From: Bradyrhizobium sp. U87765 SZCCT0048
GTDB taxonomy: Bacteria; Pseudomonadota; Alphaproteobacteria; Rhizobiales; Xanthobacteraceae
Reading direction: 5' to 3'
DNA: 64,000 nt
Assembly (NCBI RefSeq): GCF_018131225.1
Contig: NZ_JAFCMM010000001.1
Coordinates: 372,001 to 436,000 of the forward strand
Each line of letters starts with the position of its first letter. Position 1 is the stretch's first letter. A program made the translations under genes and the position numbers. Under the pieces are notes generated by a model. The model was not told where the DNA came from. It did not search any database and saw only the letters and a program-made list of their open reading frames with translations. Of this stretch, positions 51,835 to 63,975 are shown in pieces.

Positions 51835-54147
51835 TTACGCGAACAGGTTCGGCTGCTGCCGGGTGGCCTTTTCCTGAGCCTCGACCACGGCGACTGCCGT
51901 CATGTTGAGAACGCCGCGCGCCGTCACCGAAGGGGTGAGGATATGAGCGGGGCGCGCCGGACCGATCAGGATCGGGCCGACCGGCAGCGCGTCGCCGATC
52001 ATCTTGATCATCTGGTAGGCGATGTTGGCCGCATCGAGGTTCGGCATGATCAGGACGTTGGCGACCCCTTCGAGCCGCGAATGCGGCAGGATGTTCGCGC
52101 GCGCGAGCTGGGACAGGGCGGAATCGCCCTGCATCTCGCCGTCCGCCTCGATTTCCGGATGGGACTGCGCCAGGAGCCGCGTCGCCTCGCGCATCTTGCG
52201 CGAGGACTCGCTGTCGTAGCTGCCGAAGTCCGAATGCGACAGGAACGCGATCTTCGGCTTGAGGCCGAAGCGCTGGACGTGCTCGGCGGCCTGCGCCGCC
52301 ATCTCCGCCAGCTCCTGGGCGCTGGGGTTGAGCCGCACCTGGGTGTCGGCGATGAAATACGGCCCCTTGCTCGTGATCATCAGCGCCAGCGCCGAACAGT
52401 CGTCCGCCCCCGGGCAGAAACCGATGATCTCGCGGATGTGCCGCAGGTGGCTCATGTAGCGGCCCTCGACGCCGCAGATCATGGCGTCCGCCTCACCGCG
52501 CATCACCGACAGCGCCGCGATCACGGTGTTGTTGGTGCGCACCAGCGTACGGGCTGCGTCAGGCGTGATGCCGCGCCGACCCGCGACATCGATGTAGCTC
52601 TGGACATAGGAGCGATAGCGCGGATCGTCCTCCGGATTGACGAGATGGAAGTCCTTGCCGGCACGGATCGCCAGACCGAAGCGCTCGATGCGGGCCGCGA
52701 CGACGGACGGCCGTCCCACCAGGATCGGCAGCGCCAGCTTCTCCTCCAGCACCACCTGGGTGGCGCGCAGGATGCGCTCGTCCTCGCCCTCGGCATAGAT
52801 CACCCGGACCGGCTGGGTCTTCGCCTTGGCGAACACGGGCTTCATGATCAGGCCGGAGCGGAACGTGAAACGCTCGAGCTGTTCGACATACTCGTCGAAA
52901 TTCGTGATCGGCCGGGTGGCGACCCCCGATTCCATGGCGGCCTTGGCGACCGCAGGCGCGATCCGCAGAATGAGGCGCGGATCGAACGGGCTCGGGATCA
53001 GCGAGCCCGGACCGAAGCCCTGGGCCTCGCCGGCGTCGGACGAGCGCGCCACGACATCGGACGGCGCCTCGCGCGCGAGCTGCGCAATGGCGTCGACGGC
53101 GGCACGCTTCATTTCCTCATTGATCGCGGTCGCGCCGACATCGAGGGCGCCGCGGAAAATGAACGGGAAACAGAGGACGTTGTTGACCTGGTTCGGGAAG
53201 TCCGAGCGGCCGGTGCAGATCATCGCGTCCGGGCGCACCGCGCGGACGTCGTCCGGCATGATCTCCGGGGTCGGGTTGGCGAGCGCCAGCACCAGCGGCT
53301 TCTCGGCCATCTGGGCGACCATCTCGCGGCTCAGCACGTTCGGGCCGGACAGGCCGAGGAAAATGTCGGCGCCACCAATGACGTCGCCGAGGGTCCGCTT
53401 ATCGGTTTTTTGGGCGTAGACCGCCTTCCAGCGGTCCATGTTCTCGTTACGGCCGACATGCACGAGGCCGTCAATGTCGTTGACCCAGACGTTCTCGCGC
53501 CTGGCGCCCATCCACACCAGCAGATTGAGGCAGGCGAGCGCGGCGGCGCCCGCGCCGGCGGTGACGATCTTGACGTCCTCGAGCTTCTTGCCGTTCAGCG
53601 CCAGCGCGTTGCGCACCGCCGCGGCGACGATGATCGCGGTGCCATGCTGGTCGTCATGGAACACCGGGATCTTCATGCGCTCCTTGAGCTGGGCCTCGAT
53701 CTCGAAGCACTCGGGCGCACGGATGTCTTCCAGGTTGATGCCGCCGAAGGTCGGCTCCAGCGCGGCCACCGTCTCCACGACACGGTCGACGGTGTTGGCG
53801 GCGATCTCGATATCGAAGACGTCGATGTTGGCGAATTTCTTGAAGAGAACCGCCTTGCCTTCCATCACCGGCTTGGAGGCCAGCGGACCGATGTTGCCAA
53901 GGCCGAGCACCGCGGTGCCGTTCGACACCACCGCCACCAGATTGGAGCGGATGGTCAGCGTCGCGGCCTCGCCGGGATCCTCGGCAATGACCTGGCAGGC
54001 CGCAGCCACGCCCGGCGAATAGGCCAGCGCAAGGTCACGCTGGTTCGCCAGCGGCTTGATCGGCTGGATTTCGAACTTTCCTGGCCGCGGCAGGCGGTGA
54101 TACGCAAGAGCTGCCGAACGGAGATCTTCAGAATTAGACGACGACAT
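51835..54147 (-). CDS. maeB: NADP-dependent malic enzyme with phosphotransacetylase-like domain
   Basis: The 770-aa enzyme oxidatively decarboxylates malate to pyruvate with NADP, linking the TCA cycle and NADPH supply. It has an N-terminal malic domain (about 20-160, [11 protein letters not shown]), a Rossmann NAD(P) domain (about 165-420, [13 protein letters not shown]) and a C-terminal phosphate acetyltransferase-like domain (about 430-765) typical of MaeB. This tail is regulatory and does not make acetyl phosphate. A GGAGG ribosome site precedes ATG 54147. The 141-base gap to aspS holds no gene. Confidence 0.96.
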   Translation of the reverse strand: MSSSNSEDLRSAALAYHRLPRPGKFEIQPIKPLANQRDLALAYSPGVAAACQVIAEDPGEAATLTIRSNLVAVVSNGTAVLGLGNIGPLASKPVMEGKAVLFKKFANIDVFDIEIAANTVDRVVETVAALEPTFGGINLEDIRAPECFEIEAQLKERMKIPVFHDDQHGTAIIVAAAVRNALALNGKKLEDVKIVTAGAGAAALACLNLLVWMGARRENVWVNDIDGLVHVGRNENMDRWKAVYAQKTDKRTLGDVIGGADIFLGLSGPNVLSREMVAQMAEKPLVLALANPTPEIMPDDVRAVRPDAMICTGRSDFPNQVNNVLCFPFIFRGALDVGATAINEEMKRAAVDAIAQLAREAPSDVVARSSDAGEAQGFGPGSLIPSPFDPRLILRIAPAVAKAAMESGVATRPITNFDEYVEQLERFTFRSGLIMKPVFAKAKTQPVRVIYAEGEDERILRATQVVLEEKLALPILVGRPSVVAARIERFGLAIRAGKDFHLVNPEDDPRYRSYVQSYIDVAGRRGITPDAARTLVRTNNTVIAALSVMRGEADAMICGVEGRYMSHLRHIREIIGFCPGADDCSALALMITSKGPYFIADTQVRLNPSAQELAEMAAQAAEHVQRFGLKPKIAFLSHSDFGSYDSESSRKMREATRLLAQSHPEIEADGEMQGDSALSQLARANILPHSRLEGVANVLIMPNLDAANIAYQMIKMIGDALPVGPILIGPARPAHILTPSVTARGVLNMTAVAVVEAQEKATRQQPNLFA

Positions 54148-54288
54148 TCAAGTTCCTCCGAAGCTCTTCGTCCTGCGCCAATACCAGTTCACTGCCATCT
54201 TCTGGAGACGACGAGCCATCGACGGCCCGTCGCCACCGTTCGTCAAACCTGCTTCACGTTTGCCGAAAGCTGCCCCGTGTGGCGGACG

Positions 54289-56061
54289 TCAGTCCTGGGG
54301 CAGATTGAGCCGAATATGCAGCTCACGCAACTGCTTCGGTGTGACCTCCGAGGGCGCGCCCATCAACAGATCTTCAGCGCGCTGATTCATCGGGAAGAGC
54401 GAGATCTCGCGCAGGTTGTTCGTGCCGCACAGCAGCATGACAATGCGATCGACGCCCGCCGCCATGCCGCCATGGGGCGGCGCGCCGTACTGGAAGGCGC
54501 GATACATGCCGCCGAAGCGCGCGATCACTTCCTCCTCGCCATGGCCGGCGATGCCGAACGCCTTGACCATCGCCTCGGGGCGATGGTTGCGGATACCACC
54601 GGACGCGATCTCATAGCCGTTGCAGGCGATGTCGTACTGGAACGCCTTGATGGTGAGCGGATCCTGGGTCTCCAGCGCCTCCAGCCCGCCCTGCGGCATC
54701 GAGAACGGGTTGTGGGCAAACTCGACGATCTTTTCGTCCTCGTTGTACTCGTACATCGGGAAGTCGACGATCCAGGCGAGCTCGAAACGCTCCTTGTCGA
54801 TGAGGTTGAGCTCCTCGCCGACTTTCATGCGGGCCAGGCCCGCGAACTTCCAGAACTTCTGGGGATCGCCGGCGACGAAGAACGCCGCATCACCGTCCTT
54901 CAGGCCGAGCGCCTCGCGGATCGCCGCCGTTCGCTCCGGACCGATGTTGTTGGCGAGCGGACCGGCGCCCTCGCCGCCCTCACGCCACATGATGTAGCCG
55001 AGGCCCGGCTGGCCCTCGCCCTGCGCCCAGGAATTCATGCGGTCGCAGAACGCGCGCGAGCCACCGCCCGGCCCGGGGATCGCCCAGACCTGGTTCTTGG
55101 CGTCCTCGAGCATGCGCGCGAACACCTTGAAGCCGGAGCCGCGGAAATGCTCCGAGACATCCTGCATCACCAGCGGGTTGCGCAGGTCCGGCTTGTCCGA
55201 GCCGTACTTGCGCAGCGCCTCGGCGAACGGGATGCGCGGCCAGTTCTTGCTGACCGGCTTGCCCTTGGCGAATTCCTCGAACACGCCTGTGATCACAGGC
55301 TCCATGGTCGCGAACACGTCGTCCTGGGTCACGAAGCTCATTTCGAGGTCGAGCTGGTAGAACTCGCCCGGCAGCCGGTCGGCGCGGGGGTCCTCGTCGC
55401 GGAAGCACGGCGCGATCTGGAAGTAGCGGTCGAAGCCCGACATCATCAGCAGTTGCTTGTACTGCTGCGGCGCCTGCGGGAGCGCGTAGAACTTGCCGGG
55501 GTGGATGCGGCTCGGCACCAGGAAGTCGCGCGCGCCTTCCGGCGACGACGCGGTCAGGATCGGCGTCTGGAATTCGAAGAAGCCGGAGTCCTTCATCCGC
55601 CGGCGCATCGAGTCGATGATGGCGCCGCGGGTCATGATGTTCTGATGCAGCCGCTCACGGCGCAGGTCCAGGAAGCGATACTTGAGGCGGATGTCCTCGG
55701 GATAGTCCTGATCGCCGAACACCGGGAGCGGCAATTCGCCCGCCGGGCCCAGCACCTCGATCTCGGTCACGAAGATCTCGACATCGCCGGTGGCGAGTTC
55801 AGGGTTCTCTGTTCCACCCGGGCGGCGGCGGACCCGGCCGTCGATCCGGACCACCCACTCCGACCGCAGTTTCTCGGCGTCCTTGAACGCCGGCGAATCG
55901 GGGTCGGCGACACACTGGGTCAGGCCGTAATGGTCGCGCAGGTCGATGAACAGGACGCCGCCATGATCGCGGATGCGATGGCACCAACCCGACAGGCGCA
56001 CGGTCTCGTCGATGTGGCTGGCGCGGAGCGCGCCGCAGGTGTGGGAACGATAGCGGTGCAT
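54289..56061 (-). CDS. aspS: aspartyl-tRNA synthetase, probably non-discriminating
   Basis: The 590-aa class II synthetase charges tRNA-Asp. It has the N-terminal OB-fold anticodon domain (about 1-105), [15 protein letters not shown], the motif 2 [10 protein letters not shown] and motif 3 region near the end ([16 protein letters not shown]). The OB fold reads RDHGG with His33; Pseudomonas aeruginosa's relaxed enzyme has His at this spot while E. coli has Leu, so this enzyme may also charge tRNA-Asn. The second ATG (56061) has the better ribosome spacing (AGGA); 56067 is an alternative. Confidence 0.95.
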   Translation of the reverse strand: MHRYRSHTCGALRASHIDETVRLSGWCHRIRDHGGVLFIDLRDHYGLTQCVADPDSPAFKDAEKLRSEWVVRIDGRVRRRPGGTENPELATGDVEIFVTEIEVLGPAGELPLPVFGDQDYPEDIRLKYRFLDLRRERLHQNIMTRGAIIDSMRRRMKDSGFFEFQTPILTASSPEGARDFLVPSRIHPGKFYALPQAPQQYKQLLMMSGFDRYFQIAPCFRDEDPRADRLPGEFYQLDLEMSFVTQDDVFATMEPVITGVFEEFAKGKPVSKNWPRIPFAEALRKYGSDKPDLRNPLVMQDVSEHFRGSGFKVFARMLEDAKNQVWAIPGPGGGSRAFCDRMNSWAQGEGQPGLGYIMWREGGEGAGPLANNIGPERTAAIREALGLKDGDAAFFVAGDPQKFWKFAGLARMKVGEELNLIDKERFELAWIVDFPMYEYNEDEKIVEFAHNPFSMPQGGLEALETQDPLTIKAFQYDIACNGYEIASGGIRNHRPEAMVKAFGIAGHGEEEVIARFGGMYRAFQYGAPPHGGMAAGVDRIVMLLCGTNNLREISLFPMNQRAEDLLMGAPSEVTPKQLRELHIRLNLPQD

Positions 56062-56268
56062 GGACATCCTGAAAACACGTCGAGCTTGAGGAATCTGCCT
56101 TATTTTGAGCGACCGGGTTTACCCGAGCCCGCCCCGCCGGGCAACCAAGGAGGGCCGGTTTTGGCCCCCAATGTTGTCTCGCAAACGCGAAAAGGCTCGA
56201 AAAAACAACACTGTCATCTGAAGAAATCGGGGCGACAAGCCGTCCAAGAACGGTTATGCAGCGTGTTC

Positions 56269-57426
56269 ATGAAGCTGATTACCACGACCGCCGACCTGGA
56301 CGCAGCCTGCGCCCGCCTCGCCGAGCACCCCGTCATCACCGTCGACACCGAGTTTCTCCGGGAGACGACATACTATCCCCTGCTCTGCGTCATCCAGATG
56401 GCGAGCCCGGCGGAGGCCGTTGTCATCGATACCCTCGCCGAGGGGATCGACCTCGCCTCGTTCTTCGCCCTGATGGGCAACGAGCAGGTGCTGAAGGTCT
56501 TCCACGCCGCCCGCCAGGACATCGAAATCGTCTGGCATCGCGCCGGCATCGTTCCCCATCCGGTGTTCGATACCCAGGTCGCCGCCATGGTGCTGGGCTA
56601 TGGCGACAGCATCGCCTACGACGCACTGGTCGAGCGCATCACCGGCCACCGCCCGGACAAGACCCATCGCTTCACCGACTGGTCGCGCCGGCCGCTGACC
56701 GAGGATCAGCTCCACTACGCCATTTCCGACGTCACCCACCTGCGCGAGGTGTTTGCGGCGCTCGACGCCGACCTCAAGAAGCGCGGCCGCAGCGACTGGG
56801 TCAGCGAGGAGATGGAAATCCTGACCTCGCCCAAGACCTACGACTTCCACCCCGAGCGGGCGTGGGAGCGCCTCAAGACGCGTGTGCGCAAGCCCAAGGA
56901 ACTCGCAGTGCTGATGGAAGTGGCGGCCTGGCGCGAGCAGGAGGCCCAGGATCGCGACGTGCCGCGCTCGCGCGTGCTCAAGGACGATGCCATCGGCGAC
57001 ATCGCCACCCATGCCCCGACCACCATCGAGCGCCTCGCTAACCTGCGCTCGCTGCCGAAGGGCTTCGAGCGCTCCAAGTGGGGGCAGGACATCCTCGCGG
57101 CCGTGCAGCGCGGCCTCGCCCGCGACCCGCACAGCCTGCCGAAGCTGGAGAAGCCGCGCAGCAACGCCAACACCTCGGCGATCGTCGAACTGCTCAAGGT
57201 GCTGCTGCGCATGACCTCGGAACGCCATGGGGTCGCTTCCAAGGTGCTCGCGACCGTGGACGATCTCGAGCAGATCGCCGGCGACGACAAGGCCGACGTC
57301 GCGGCCCTGCACGGCTGGCGGCGGGAACTGTTCGGCGAGGCCGCGCTCGACCTCAAGCACGGCCGCCTGTCACTGGCGATCGACCGCGGCCGCGTGGTGC
57401 AGATCCAGCGCGACGGCGCGCGCTGA
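56269..57426 (+). CDS. rnd: ribonuclease D
   Basis: The 385-aa 3'-5' exoribonuclease has the DEDD catalytic residues: [16 protein letters not shown] gives the first Asp and Glu, FHAARQDIE the next Asp, and [13 protein letters not shown] the last. HRDC domains follow in the C-terminal half (about 210-290 and a second near 300-370). It acts in tRNA and stable RNA 3' processing. It diverges from aspS, with 207 bases between that hold both promoters. A much longer upstream frame is only antisense to maeB and aspS. Confidence 0.94.
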   Translation: MKLITTTADLDAACARLAEHPVITVDTEFLRETTYYPLLCVIQMASPAEAVVIDTLAEGIDLASFFALMGNEQVLKVFHAARQDIEIVWHRAGIVPHPVFDTQVAAMVLGYGDSIAYDALVERITGHRPDKTHRFTDWSRRPLTEDQLHYAISDVTHLREVFAALDADLKKRGRSDWVSEEMEILTSPKTYDFHPERAWERLKTRVRKPKELAVLMEVAAWREQEAQDRDVPRSRVLKDDAIGDIATHAPTTIERLANLRSLPKGFERSKWGQDILAAVQRGLARDPHSLPKLEKPRSNANTSAIVELLKVLLRMTSERHGVASKVLATVDDLEQIAGDDKADVAALHGWRRELFGEAALDLKHGRLSLAIDRGRVVQIQRDGAR

Positions 57427-57451
57427 CCGCAAAAGCGCGCGATCCACAACC

Positions 57452-57467
57452 AGACGCCCACGCGTCT
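57452..57467. terminator. terminator-like hairpin between rnd and ppx
   Basis: A 6-bp stem (AGACGC / GCGTCT) with a CCAC loop sits between the two convergent genes. There is no T-tract. Confidence 0.4.
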
Positions 57468-57489
57468 CGTCGCCTTGCGGCTGCGACGA

Positions 57490-59076
57490 TCAGCGCTTGA
57501 TGATGGCTCCGGAACGGCCAAGCAGCCGCGCCAGTTGCTTGAAGCGATTGCTGACGCGGTCGGCGGCGAGATCAGCAATGCGATGATCAAGCACGAGCTG
57601 CAGCTTGCGGCCCACCGTCCGGAAACGTGTGGCTGGCAGCACGCCCGGCTGCGCCGCCGAAATCAGGTGCCCGACCCGGAAGATCGCCGCCAGCAGTCGC
57701 GCACGTTCGAGCATGTGGGCTGTCACCAGCGCCCGCACGCTCTCTGGCGCCTCATTCTCTTCGTTCAGTCCGGCGTAGCGATAGTAGATCGCGAGCGCGA
57801 GGAAAGCGCGGTCCTGATGACTGATCGCCCCGAAGTGACCATTGATCACCTGGTCCATGCTCTGCTCACCGCGATGGTCGGGGTGCGCCCGCCAGCCGAT
57901 GTCCGACAGCAGGCAGCCGACGTGACGCAACCGCCGCTCCTCCTCGGTCTCCCTGACCTTGGCGACGCGGATCAACCGGTCGCTCCAGGCGATCAGATCG
58001 TCGGCATGACGGGGCGAGCGTGACCTCAGCAGATTGAGGGTCCGCGCCGCGGCAACGAGACCGTCCTGGCTGCGCTCGTCGCCGGGCAGCTTCTCGTAGA
58101 GCAAGCCCTCACGCACGCCATAGGTCGAGAACACGATCGCCTTGGGCCTGGCAATGCGCAGGATGTATTCGAGCACGAGCGCGGCGTAGGTCAGCAGCGG
58201 GCGCCGCGCATCGGCGACCGTCTCGATGTCGGCGAGCGTACCAGCGGCCGCAAGACGCCGCAGGCGCCGCACGAAGGCGAGCGCCTCGGTCGCGGGAATG
58301 GTGTAGCCGTGCATGACGCGAAGGGGATAGCCGCTCTGGATGATATGGATGCGAGCCAGCGCACGCCAGGTGCCGCCGACGGCATAGAAGGTCCGGCCGT
58401 GGCCGGACGTCAGCTGGGCGATACCGGACAGTTCGGCCTTGACGATCCGCTCCGCGCGCTTCAGCGACTTCTGAGAGATGTCCTGCAGCGCAAGACCTCC
58501 AAGCGGCAGCGTCTGACCACTGCCGACACGACTGCCGCGCACGTCGATCAATTCCAGCGAACCACCACCGAGATCGCCAACGATTCCGTCAGGTCGATAC
58601 ACGCCCGAGATCACGCCGAGCGCGGACAACCGCGCCTCGCGCGGTCCCGACAGGATTTCGATCCGCGCACCACAGATGCGCTCGGCTTCCGCGATGAATT
58701 CCGGGCCGTTAGTGGCGTCGCGGCATGCCGCAGTGGCGATCGCGTGGACCCGACCGACCTTCATCACGCGGCACAGCGCGCGGAAACGGCGCAGCGACGA
58801 CAGCGCCTTCTGCACGGCATCGGCCGCGAGCAGTCCCGTGGTCTGCACCTCCCGACCAAGGCCGCACAACGTCTTTTCGTTGAAGACCGGCGCGAGATTG
58901 CGCGTCATGTCCTCGTAGACGACGAGCCGAACGGAGTTCGAGCCGATGTCGATGACAGCGACGCTCTGCGCGATCTTGCGCGCGCGGGAACCCGACACCC
59001 GGCTACGACGACTGTGATTGACGGTCCGGGCGGCGCGTGAGGCGGCGTGGCGAAGATTCTTTGAGCGACTTTCCAC
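57490..59076 (-). CDS. ppx: exopolyphosphatase (Ppx/GppA family)
   Basis: The 528-aa enzyme releases phosphate from polyphosphate chain ends, or hydrolyses pppGpp in the related GppA. The actin-like N-terminal fold starts with [12 protein letters not shown] (40-51); DLGGGSLEL is the second phosphate loop. The C-terminal half (about 330-528) is an HD-type domain with [13 protein letters not shown] sequence. The start is GTG 59076, within the end of ppk, giving a 74-base overlap. This ppk-ppx pairing on one strand couples synthesis and breakdown. Confidence 0.93.
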   Translation of the reverse strand: MESRSKNLRHAASRAARTVNHSRRSRVSGSRARKIAQSVAVIDIGSNSVRLVVYEDMTRNLAPVFNEKTLCGLGREVQTTGLLAADAVQKALSSLRRFRALCRVMKVGRVHAIATAACRDATNGPEFIAEAERICGARIEILSGPREARLSALGVISGVYRPDGIVGDLGGGSLELIDVRGSRVGSGQTLPLGGLALQDISQKSLKRAERIVKAELSGIAQLTSGHGRTFYAVGGTWRALARIHIIQSGYPLRVMHGYTIPATEALAFVRRLRRLAAAGTLADIETVADARRPLLTYAALVLEYILRIARPKAIVFSTYGVREGLLYEKLPGDERSQDGLVAAARTLNLLRSRSPRHADDLIAWSDRLIRVAKVRETEEERRLRHVGCLLSDIGWRAHPDHRGEQSMDQVINGHFGAISHQDRAFLALAIYYRYAGLNEENEAPESVRALVTAHMLERARLLAAIFRVGHLISAAQPGVLPATRFRTVGRKLQLVLDHRIADLAADRVSNRFKQLARLLGRSGAIIKR

Positions 59077-61204
59077 GGCCTGACAGACTCGGATTCGTCA
59101 TGAAGTAGTTGTGGACGTTGAAAGACTCCTCGCCTTTCGCGGCCTTCATACGCGTTGACGATCCATCGGGCAACAACTGCCAGCTCTGCTGGTTGTCCTT
59201 GAGGTTCGCTACCATGATCTGTTCGAGAACCTGTTGATGCACCGTCGGATTCTGCAGCGGACACAGCACTTCGACGCGACGGTCGAGATTGCGCGGCATC
59301 ATGTCGGCTGACGAGATATACACAACTGCTTTGGGCGACGGCAGTCCGTACCCCATGCCGAAACAGTAGATGCGGCCGTGTTCCAGGAAGCGGCCGATGA
59401 TCGACTTGACGCGGATGTTCTCCGACAGGCCGGGAACTCCGGGCCTCAGGCAGCAGATGCCGCGCACGACGAGATCGATCGATACGCCCGCCTGGGACGC
59501 CTCATACAGCGCGTCGATGATGTCGGGATCGACCAGCGAGTTCATCTTCATCCAGATCGCGGCGGGCTTGCCGTGACGCGCGTGGCTGATCTCGTCGGCG
59601 ATGTGCTGCAGGATTCGCTTGCGCAGCGTCAGCGGCGACACCGCCATCTTCTCGATGTCGATCGGCTCGGCATAGCCGGTGATGTAATTGAATACGCGCG
59701 CACCATCGCGCGCGATCACCGGATCGGACGTGAAATACGACAGGTCGGTATAGATGCGCGCGGTGACCGGGTGATAGTTGCCGGTGCCGACATGGACATA
59801 GCTGGTCAGGCTGCCGCCCTCGCGCCGCACCACCAGCGACAGCTTGGCATGGGTCTTGAGTTCGATGAAGCCGTAGACCACCTGGACGCCGGCGCGCTCG
59901 AGATCGCGCGCCCATCGGATGTTGGCCTCCTCGTCGAAACGCGCCTTGAGTTCGATCAGCGCCGTCACTGACTTTCCGGCCTCCGCCGCTTCGACCAGCG
60001 TCTTGACGATCGGCGAGTTGCTGGAGGTGCGATAGAGCGTCTGCTTGATCGCGACCACGTCGGGATCGCGCGCCGCCTGCTGCAGGAACTGGACGACGAC
60101 GTCGAACGACTCATAGGGATGATGGACGACGAGATCCTTCTGGCGGATCGCGGCGAAGATGTCGCCACCATGATCGCGCACCCGCTCCGGGTGACGCGGC
60201 ACGTAGGGCGGGAATTCGAGGTCCGGACGATCCAGCCGCGTCAGTTGCGACAGCTCGTTCATCGCCAGCGCGCCGTCGACCAGGAACACCTCGTCGTCGG
60301 CGGTCGCCAGCGCATGCTGCACGAAGCCGCGCAGCTCCTCCGGCATCGATGCCTCGATCTCGAGCCGGATCACCGATCCGCGGCGGCGGCGCTTGAGCGC
60401 GGTCTCGAACACGCGCACGAGATCTTCCGCCTCTTCCTCGATTTCGATCTCGGAGTCGCGGATGACACGGAATGCGCCCTGCCCCTTCACGGTGTAGCCG
60501 GGGAAGAGGCGGCCGATGAACAGACTGGTCGCCTGCTCCAGCGACATCAGGCGGATCGAGCCATCCTTGCCGCCAGGCAGACGAATGAAGCGATCGATCT
60601 TGCCGGGCATGCGGATCAGCGCGTTCATCACCTTGCCGTCGGAGCTGCGCGCCAGATGCAGCGCGATCGAGAAGCCCAGGCTCGGGATGAACGGAAACGG
60701 ATGCGCCGGATCGATCGCCAGCGGCGTCAGCAGCGGGAAGATGTTGTGGAGGAAGTGGTCCTCGATCCAGTTGCGCTCGGACTTGGTGACATCCTTGCCG
60801 TCGATCAGCTGAATGCCGGCCCCCCCGAGGATGACGCGCAGGTCGCGCCAGATCGCCTGCTGGTCGGAGGCGAGCTTGGAGACGGTCTCATTGACCCGCG
60901 CGAGCTGCTCGGACGGCGTGAGGCCGTCGGGGCTCCGCTCGGCGATACCTTCACGGATCTGCGCCTTGATGCCGGCGACCCGGACCATGAAGAATTCGTC
61001 GAGGTTGTTGGCCGAAATCGACAGGAAGCGAACCCGCTCCAGCACCGGGTGCGCCGGGTTGACGGCCTCCTCGAGCACGCGGCGATTGAAATGCAGCCAG
61101 GACAGCTCGCGGTTGATGAATCTTTCGGGACTCGATGCGATCGCCGGGCGGCTCACCTCGACTTCTGATTTTTCATTTAAATCAATAGCTTGTTCAGAAT
61201 CCAT
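59003..61204 (-). CDS. ppk: polyphosphate kinase
   Basis: The 733-aa enzyme reversibly makes polyphosphate from [19 protein letters not shown] (about 27-42) is the conserved N-terminus, and [12 protein letters not shown] holds the catalytic His that is autophosphorylated. The four-domain length is standard for Ppk1. It is co-transcribed with ppx, whose start lies within its last 74 bases. Upstream on the same strand is hdaA, 137 bases away. Confidence 0.95.
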   Translation of the reverse strand: MDSEQAIDLNEKSEVEVSRPAIASSPERFINRELSWLHFNRRVLEEAVNPAHPVLERVRFLSISANNLDEFFMVRVAGIKAQIREGIAERSPDGLTPSEQLARVNETVSKLASDQQAIWRDLRVILGGAGIQLIDGKDVTKSERNWIEDHFLHNIFPLLTPLAIDPAHPFPFIPSLGFSIALHLARSSDGKVMNALIRMPGKIDRFIRLPGGKDGSIRLMSLEQATSLFIGRLFPGYTVKGQGAFRVIRDSEIEIEEEAEDLVRVFETALKRRRRGSVIRLEIEASMPEELRGFVQHALATADDEVFLVDGALAMNELSQLTRLDRPDLEFPPYVPRHPERVRDHGGDIFAAIRQKDLVVHHPYESFDVVVQFLQQAARDPDVVAIKQTLYRTSSNSPIVKTLVEAAEAGKSVTALIELKARFDEEANIRWARDLERAGVQVVYGFIELKTHAKLSLVVRREGGSLTSYVHVGTGNYHPVTARIYTDLSYFTSDPVIARDGARVFNYITGYAEPIDIEKMAVSPLTLRKRILQHIADEISHARHGKPAAIWMKMNSLVDPDIIDALYEASQAGVSIDLVVRGICCLRPGVPGLSENIRVKSIIGRFLEHGRIYCFGMGYGLPSPKAVVYISSADMMPRNLDRRVEVLCPLQNPTVHQQVLEQIMVANLKDNQQSWQLLPDGSSTRMKAAKGEESFNVHNYFMTNPSLSGRGKSLKESSPRRLTRRPDRQSQSS

Positions 61205-61341
61205 GAGAAATCAGCCGATCGTGGGAGCTGGCAGCCGGGCCCGTTTGCGGCGGAGCATGGGCGAACCACATGACGTTTCAATGACATGATGAACCATGGC
61301 CCTTCGCCGTCAAGCACAACGGCCCTGGTTCGGGATCCGGT

Positions 61342-62040
61342 TCACTCCGGACGCGGCGCGATATCGTCGCGCAGGATCTCGGCGGCCAGCGCCCGCGTCA
61401 CCGGCCGGCGCAGGCGCAGCGATTCCGCGTCCAGCAAGGCAACCGTCTCCAGCGCCGCGCCGACCGAGCGCTCGATCCGTGTCGCAAGGTACCCCACCAC
61501 CGTTTCGTCGACGGTCATCTGACGGTCCGTACAGAACTTGACGATCAGCGCGCGGAACAGCTGGTCGTCCGGTGGCGTGATCGCAATCACCGGAACCGCG
61601 CGCAGCCGCGAATTAAGGTCCCGCAACCCGACGGCAAAGGTGGCTGGCGCGGCCCGCGCGGTCAGCAAAACGAAAGCGCCATGCTCCCGCGCCATGTTCA
61701 TGAGGTGGAACATGGCGCGCTCGTCCATGGCCTCGGGCGCGAGATCCTCGACCACGACCGCCCCGGTGCTCAGCGTCGCCGGCACGGCGGCCTCGCTCAG
61801 CGTCCCCGCGGCCACGACCCTGGCGCCGGACCGCTCGGCCCAGATCGCCGCGAGGTGGCTCTTGCCGGTTCCCTCCGGCCCCGCCAGCAGCATGGTCCGG
61901 TTGGGCCAGTCGGGCCAGCTGTCGACGAGCGCGAGCGCCAGCTCGTTGCTCGGCCCTTCGAGGAAGTTGTCACGCGTCAGGCTCTCCCGGTGTGGCAGGG
62001 CGAACGCCAGCTGACGGGGTCGATCGGTAGGGCCTGCCAC
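61342..62040 (-). CDS. hdaA: HdaA, regulator of DnaA inactivation
   Basis: The 232-aa DnaA-related AAA+ protein promotes ATP hydrolysis by DnaA and so prevents re-initiation. QLAFALP (10-16) is a beta-clamp-binding motif; Walker A GPEGTGKS is at 54-61; the helical lid follows. It lacks DnaA's DNA-binding C-terminus. The start is GTG 62040, supported by AAGGAG at good spacing. It sits between a CDP-alcohol phosphatidyltransferase and ppk, as in other alphaproteobacteria. Confidence 0.9.
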   Translation of the reverse strand: MAGPTDRPRQLAFALPHRESLTRDNFLEGPSNELALALVDSWPDWPNRTMLLAGPEGTGKSHLAAIWAERSGARVVAAGTLSEAAVPATLSTGAVVVEDLAPEAMDERAMFHLMNMAREHGAFVLLTARAAPATFAVGLRDLNSRLRAVPVIAITPPDDQLFRALIVKFCTDRQMTVDETVVGYLATRIERSVGAALETVALLDAESLRLRRPVTRALAAEILRDDIAPRPE

Positions 62041-62175
62041 GCAACATCACTCCTTGCAGAACTCTCCAGAACCGAACGCACGGCTTCCGGATCACGCCGG
62101 CGGCCGTGGTCACGGAAGATTTGCTGAACCGCCAGAACCGGATCCCGGGCGCCGGACGAGACCTTCAAACCCGGC

Positions 62176-62718
62176 TCAGCGGGAGGACTCGATCTCGCTC
62201 ATGTGACGCACCCAGTCCACGAGATAGAAGGACACCGAAAGCAGCGTCAAGATCGTGACGAGGCCCATCAGGATGATATCGAACGGCGACGGATTGAACT
62301 CAAATCCCAGCGCCGCCAGCACCAGCGCCGCAAAAGCGACCTGCGCCACGGTGTTGAGCTTGGACACCATCAGCGGCCGCATTTCGACCGGCTTGCCGAG
62401 CAGCCACGACACGATCACGGCGCCGACAATCATGATGTCGCGCGACACCACCAGGATGACGATCCAGCGCGGGATCGCGCCCCAGACCCCGAGCGCCACA
62501 TAGATCGACACCAGCAGCGCCTTGTCGGCCAGCGGATCGAGCAGCGCGCCGATCTCGCTGGCCATGTTGAAGCGCTTGGCGAGAAAGCCATCGACTGCGT
62601 CGCTGAGCCCGGCGCACACGAACAGCGCAAAGGCAATCGTCATCTGGTTGGACGCGATCGCCCAGACGATGACCGGCACCAGCAGGATCCGGCCCAAAGT
62701 AATGATGTTTGGAAGCAC
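62176..62718 (-). CDS. CDP-alcohol phosphatidyltransferase (PgsA-like)
   Basis: The 180-aa membrane enzyme makes a phospholipid, probably phosphatidylglycerophosphate, from CDP-diacylglycerol. The CDP-alcohol motif is complete in spacing: Asp40, Asp43-Gly44, Ala47, Gly57, Asp61, Asp65; the usual Arg at 48 is Lys. Several membrane segments surround it. GTG 62718 with AGGATC upstream gives the family's normal start (LPNIITLGRI) and length; a TTG at 62832 would add 38 hydrophilic residues. Divergent from purM. Confidence 0.9.
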   Translation of the reverse strand: MLPNIITLGRILLVPVIVWAIASNQMTIAFALFVCAGLSDAVDGFLAKRFNMASEIGALLDPLADKALLVSIYVALGVWGAIPRWIVILVVSRDIMIVGAVIVSWLLGKPVEMRPLMVSKLNTVAQVAFAALVLAALGFEFNPSPFDIILMGLVTILTLLSVSFYLVDWVRHMSEIESSR

Positions 62719-62901
62719 GCGAGATCCTGGAGCGCCTGAATTGCGGGCATTGCCATCTTGATCGGTTCCAGCCGATCCGTTGTCAACACTGGAAATTCGC
62801 TGGGTTACGGGCAAGCATTGCGCCAGGACCAAATCTTACGTAACCACCGCGGAACATGACATCGCGGCGTGCCAGCCGTGCGGCAATCGGGCCCCCAAAG
62901 C

Positions 62902-63975
62902 ATGAGCGAACAGAAGAGCAACCTCACTTACGCGGACGCCGGCGTCGACATCGATGCCGGGAACCGGCTCGTCGACATGATCAAGCCGCTGGTCCGGGCG
63001 ACCGCCCGTGCCGGGGCCGAGGCGGAAATCGGCGGCTTCGGCGGCCTGTTCGACCTCAAGGCGGCCGGCTTCAAGGATCCGGTGCTGGTCGCCGCAACCG
63101 ATGGTGTCGGCACCAAGGTCAAGATCGCTATCGACACCGGCCTGCACAGCGGCATCGGCATCGACCTTGTCGCAATGAGCGTCAACGACCTCGTCGTTCA
63201 GGGCGCTGAGCCGTTGTTTTTCCTCGATTATTTCGCCTGCGGCAAACTCGATCCGGACGCCACCGCCGCGATCATCTCGGGCGTGGCGCAGGGCTGCCGG
63301 GATTCTGGCTGCGCCCTGATCGGCGGCGAGACCGCCGAAATGCCAGGGCTCTACAAGGACGGCGACTACGATCTTGCCGGCTTTGCCGTCGGCGCCGCCG
63401 AGCGCGGCACGCTGCTCCCCCGTCCGGACATCGGTGCGGGTGACGTCGTCATTGGCCTTGCCTCCTCCGGCGTGCACTCCAACGGCTTCTCGCTCGTCCG
63501 CAAGATCGTGGAACTGTCCGGCCTGAGCTTCCAGTCCCCCGCCCCGTTTGCGCCCGCCCTGACTCTCGGCGGCGCGCTGCTGGCCCCCACCCGGCTCTAT
63601 GTGAAGTCGTGCCTGGACGCGATCCGCAGCACCGGCGCGGTCAAGGGTCTCGCCCACATCACCGGCGGCGGCTTCACCGACAACATCCCGCGCGTCCTGC
63701 CCCAGCATCTCGGCGTGCGGATCGACCTCGCGGCGCTGCGTGTGCTGCCGGTGTTCAAGTGGCTGGCTCAGCAGGGCAACATCGCCGAACTCGAATTGCT
63801 GCGGACGTTCAATTGCGGCATCGGCATGATCGCGATCGTCAAGGCCGACGCCGTGACGGAGGTCGCTGAAATCCTCGAACGGCATGGCGAAAGCGTCGCC
63901 TTGCTCGGCGAGGTGATCGCGGCGCATGGCGACGAACGCGTCGTCTATGACGGCCATCTCGATCTCGCCCTGTAG
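62902..63975 (+). CDS. purM: phosphoribosylformylglycinamidine cyclo-ligase (PurM)
   Basis: The 357-aa enzyme closes the imidazole ring in purine synthesis (AIR synthetase). [15 protein letters not shown] near the start, [13 protein letters not shown] and [11 protein letters not shown] are family signatures; the C-terminal [13 protein letters not shown] is complete. ATG 62902 is chosen over an in-frame upstream start at 62869 on family length. purN would be expected just beyond the window end; 25 bases remain. Confidence 0.96.
   Translation: MSEQKSNLTYADAGVDIDAGNRLVDMIKPLVRATARAGAEAEIGGFGGLFDLKAAGFKDPVLVAATDGVGTKVKIAIDTGLHSGIGIDLVAMSVNDLVVQGAEPLFFLDYFACGKLDPDATAAIISGVAQGCRDSGCALIGGETAEMPGLYKDGDYDLAGFAVGAAERGTLLPRPDIGAGDVVIGLASSGVHSNGFSLVRKIVELSGLSFQSPAPFAPALTLGGALLAPTRLYVKSCLDAIRSTGAVKGLAHITGGGFTDNIPRVLPQHLGVRIDLAALRVLPVFKWLAQQGNIAELELLRTFNCGIGMIAIVKADAVTEVAEILERHGESVALLGEVIAAHGDERVVYDGHLDLAL

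Noticed and set aside
51754..57426. An 1890-codon open frame on the plus strand
   Set aside because: Most of it is antisense to maeB and aspS, which have full family signatures; only its last 385 codons are real (rnd). High GC at third positions creates such long antisense frames.
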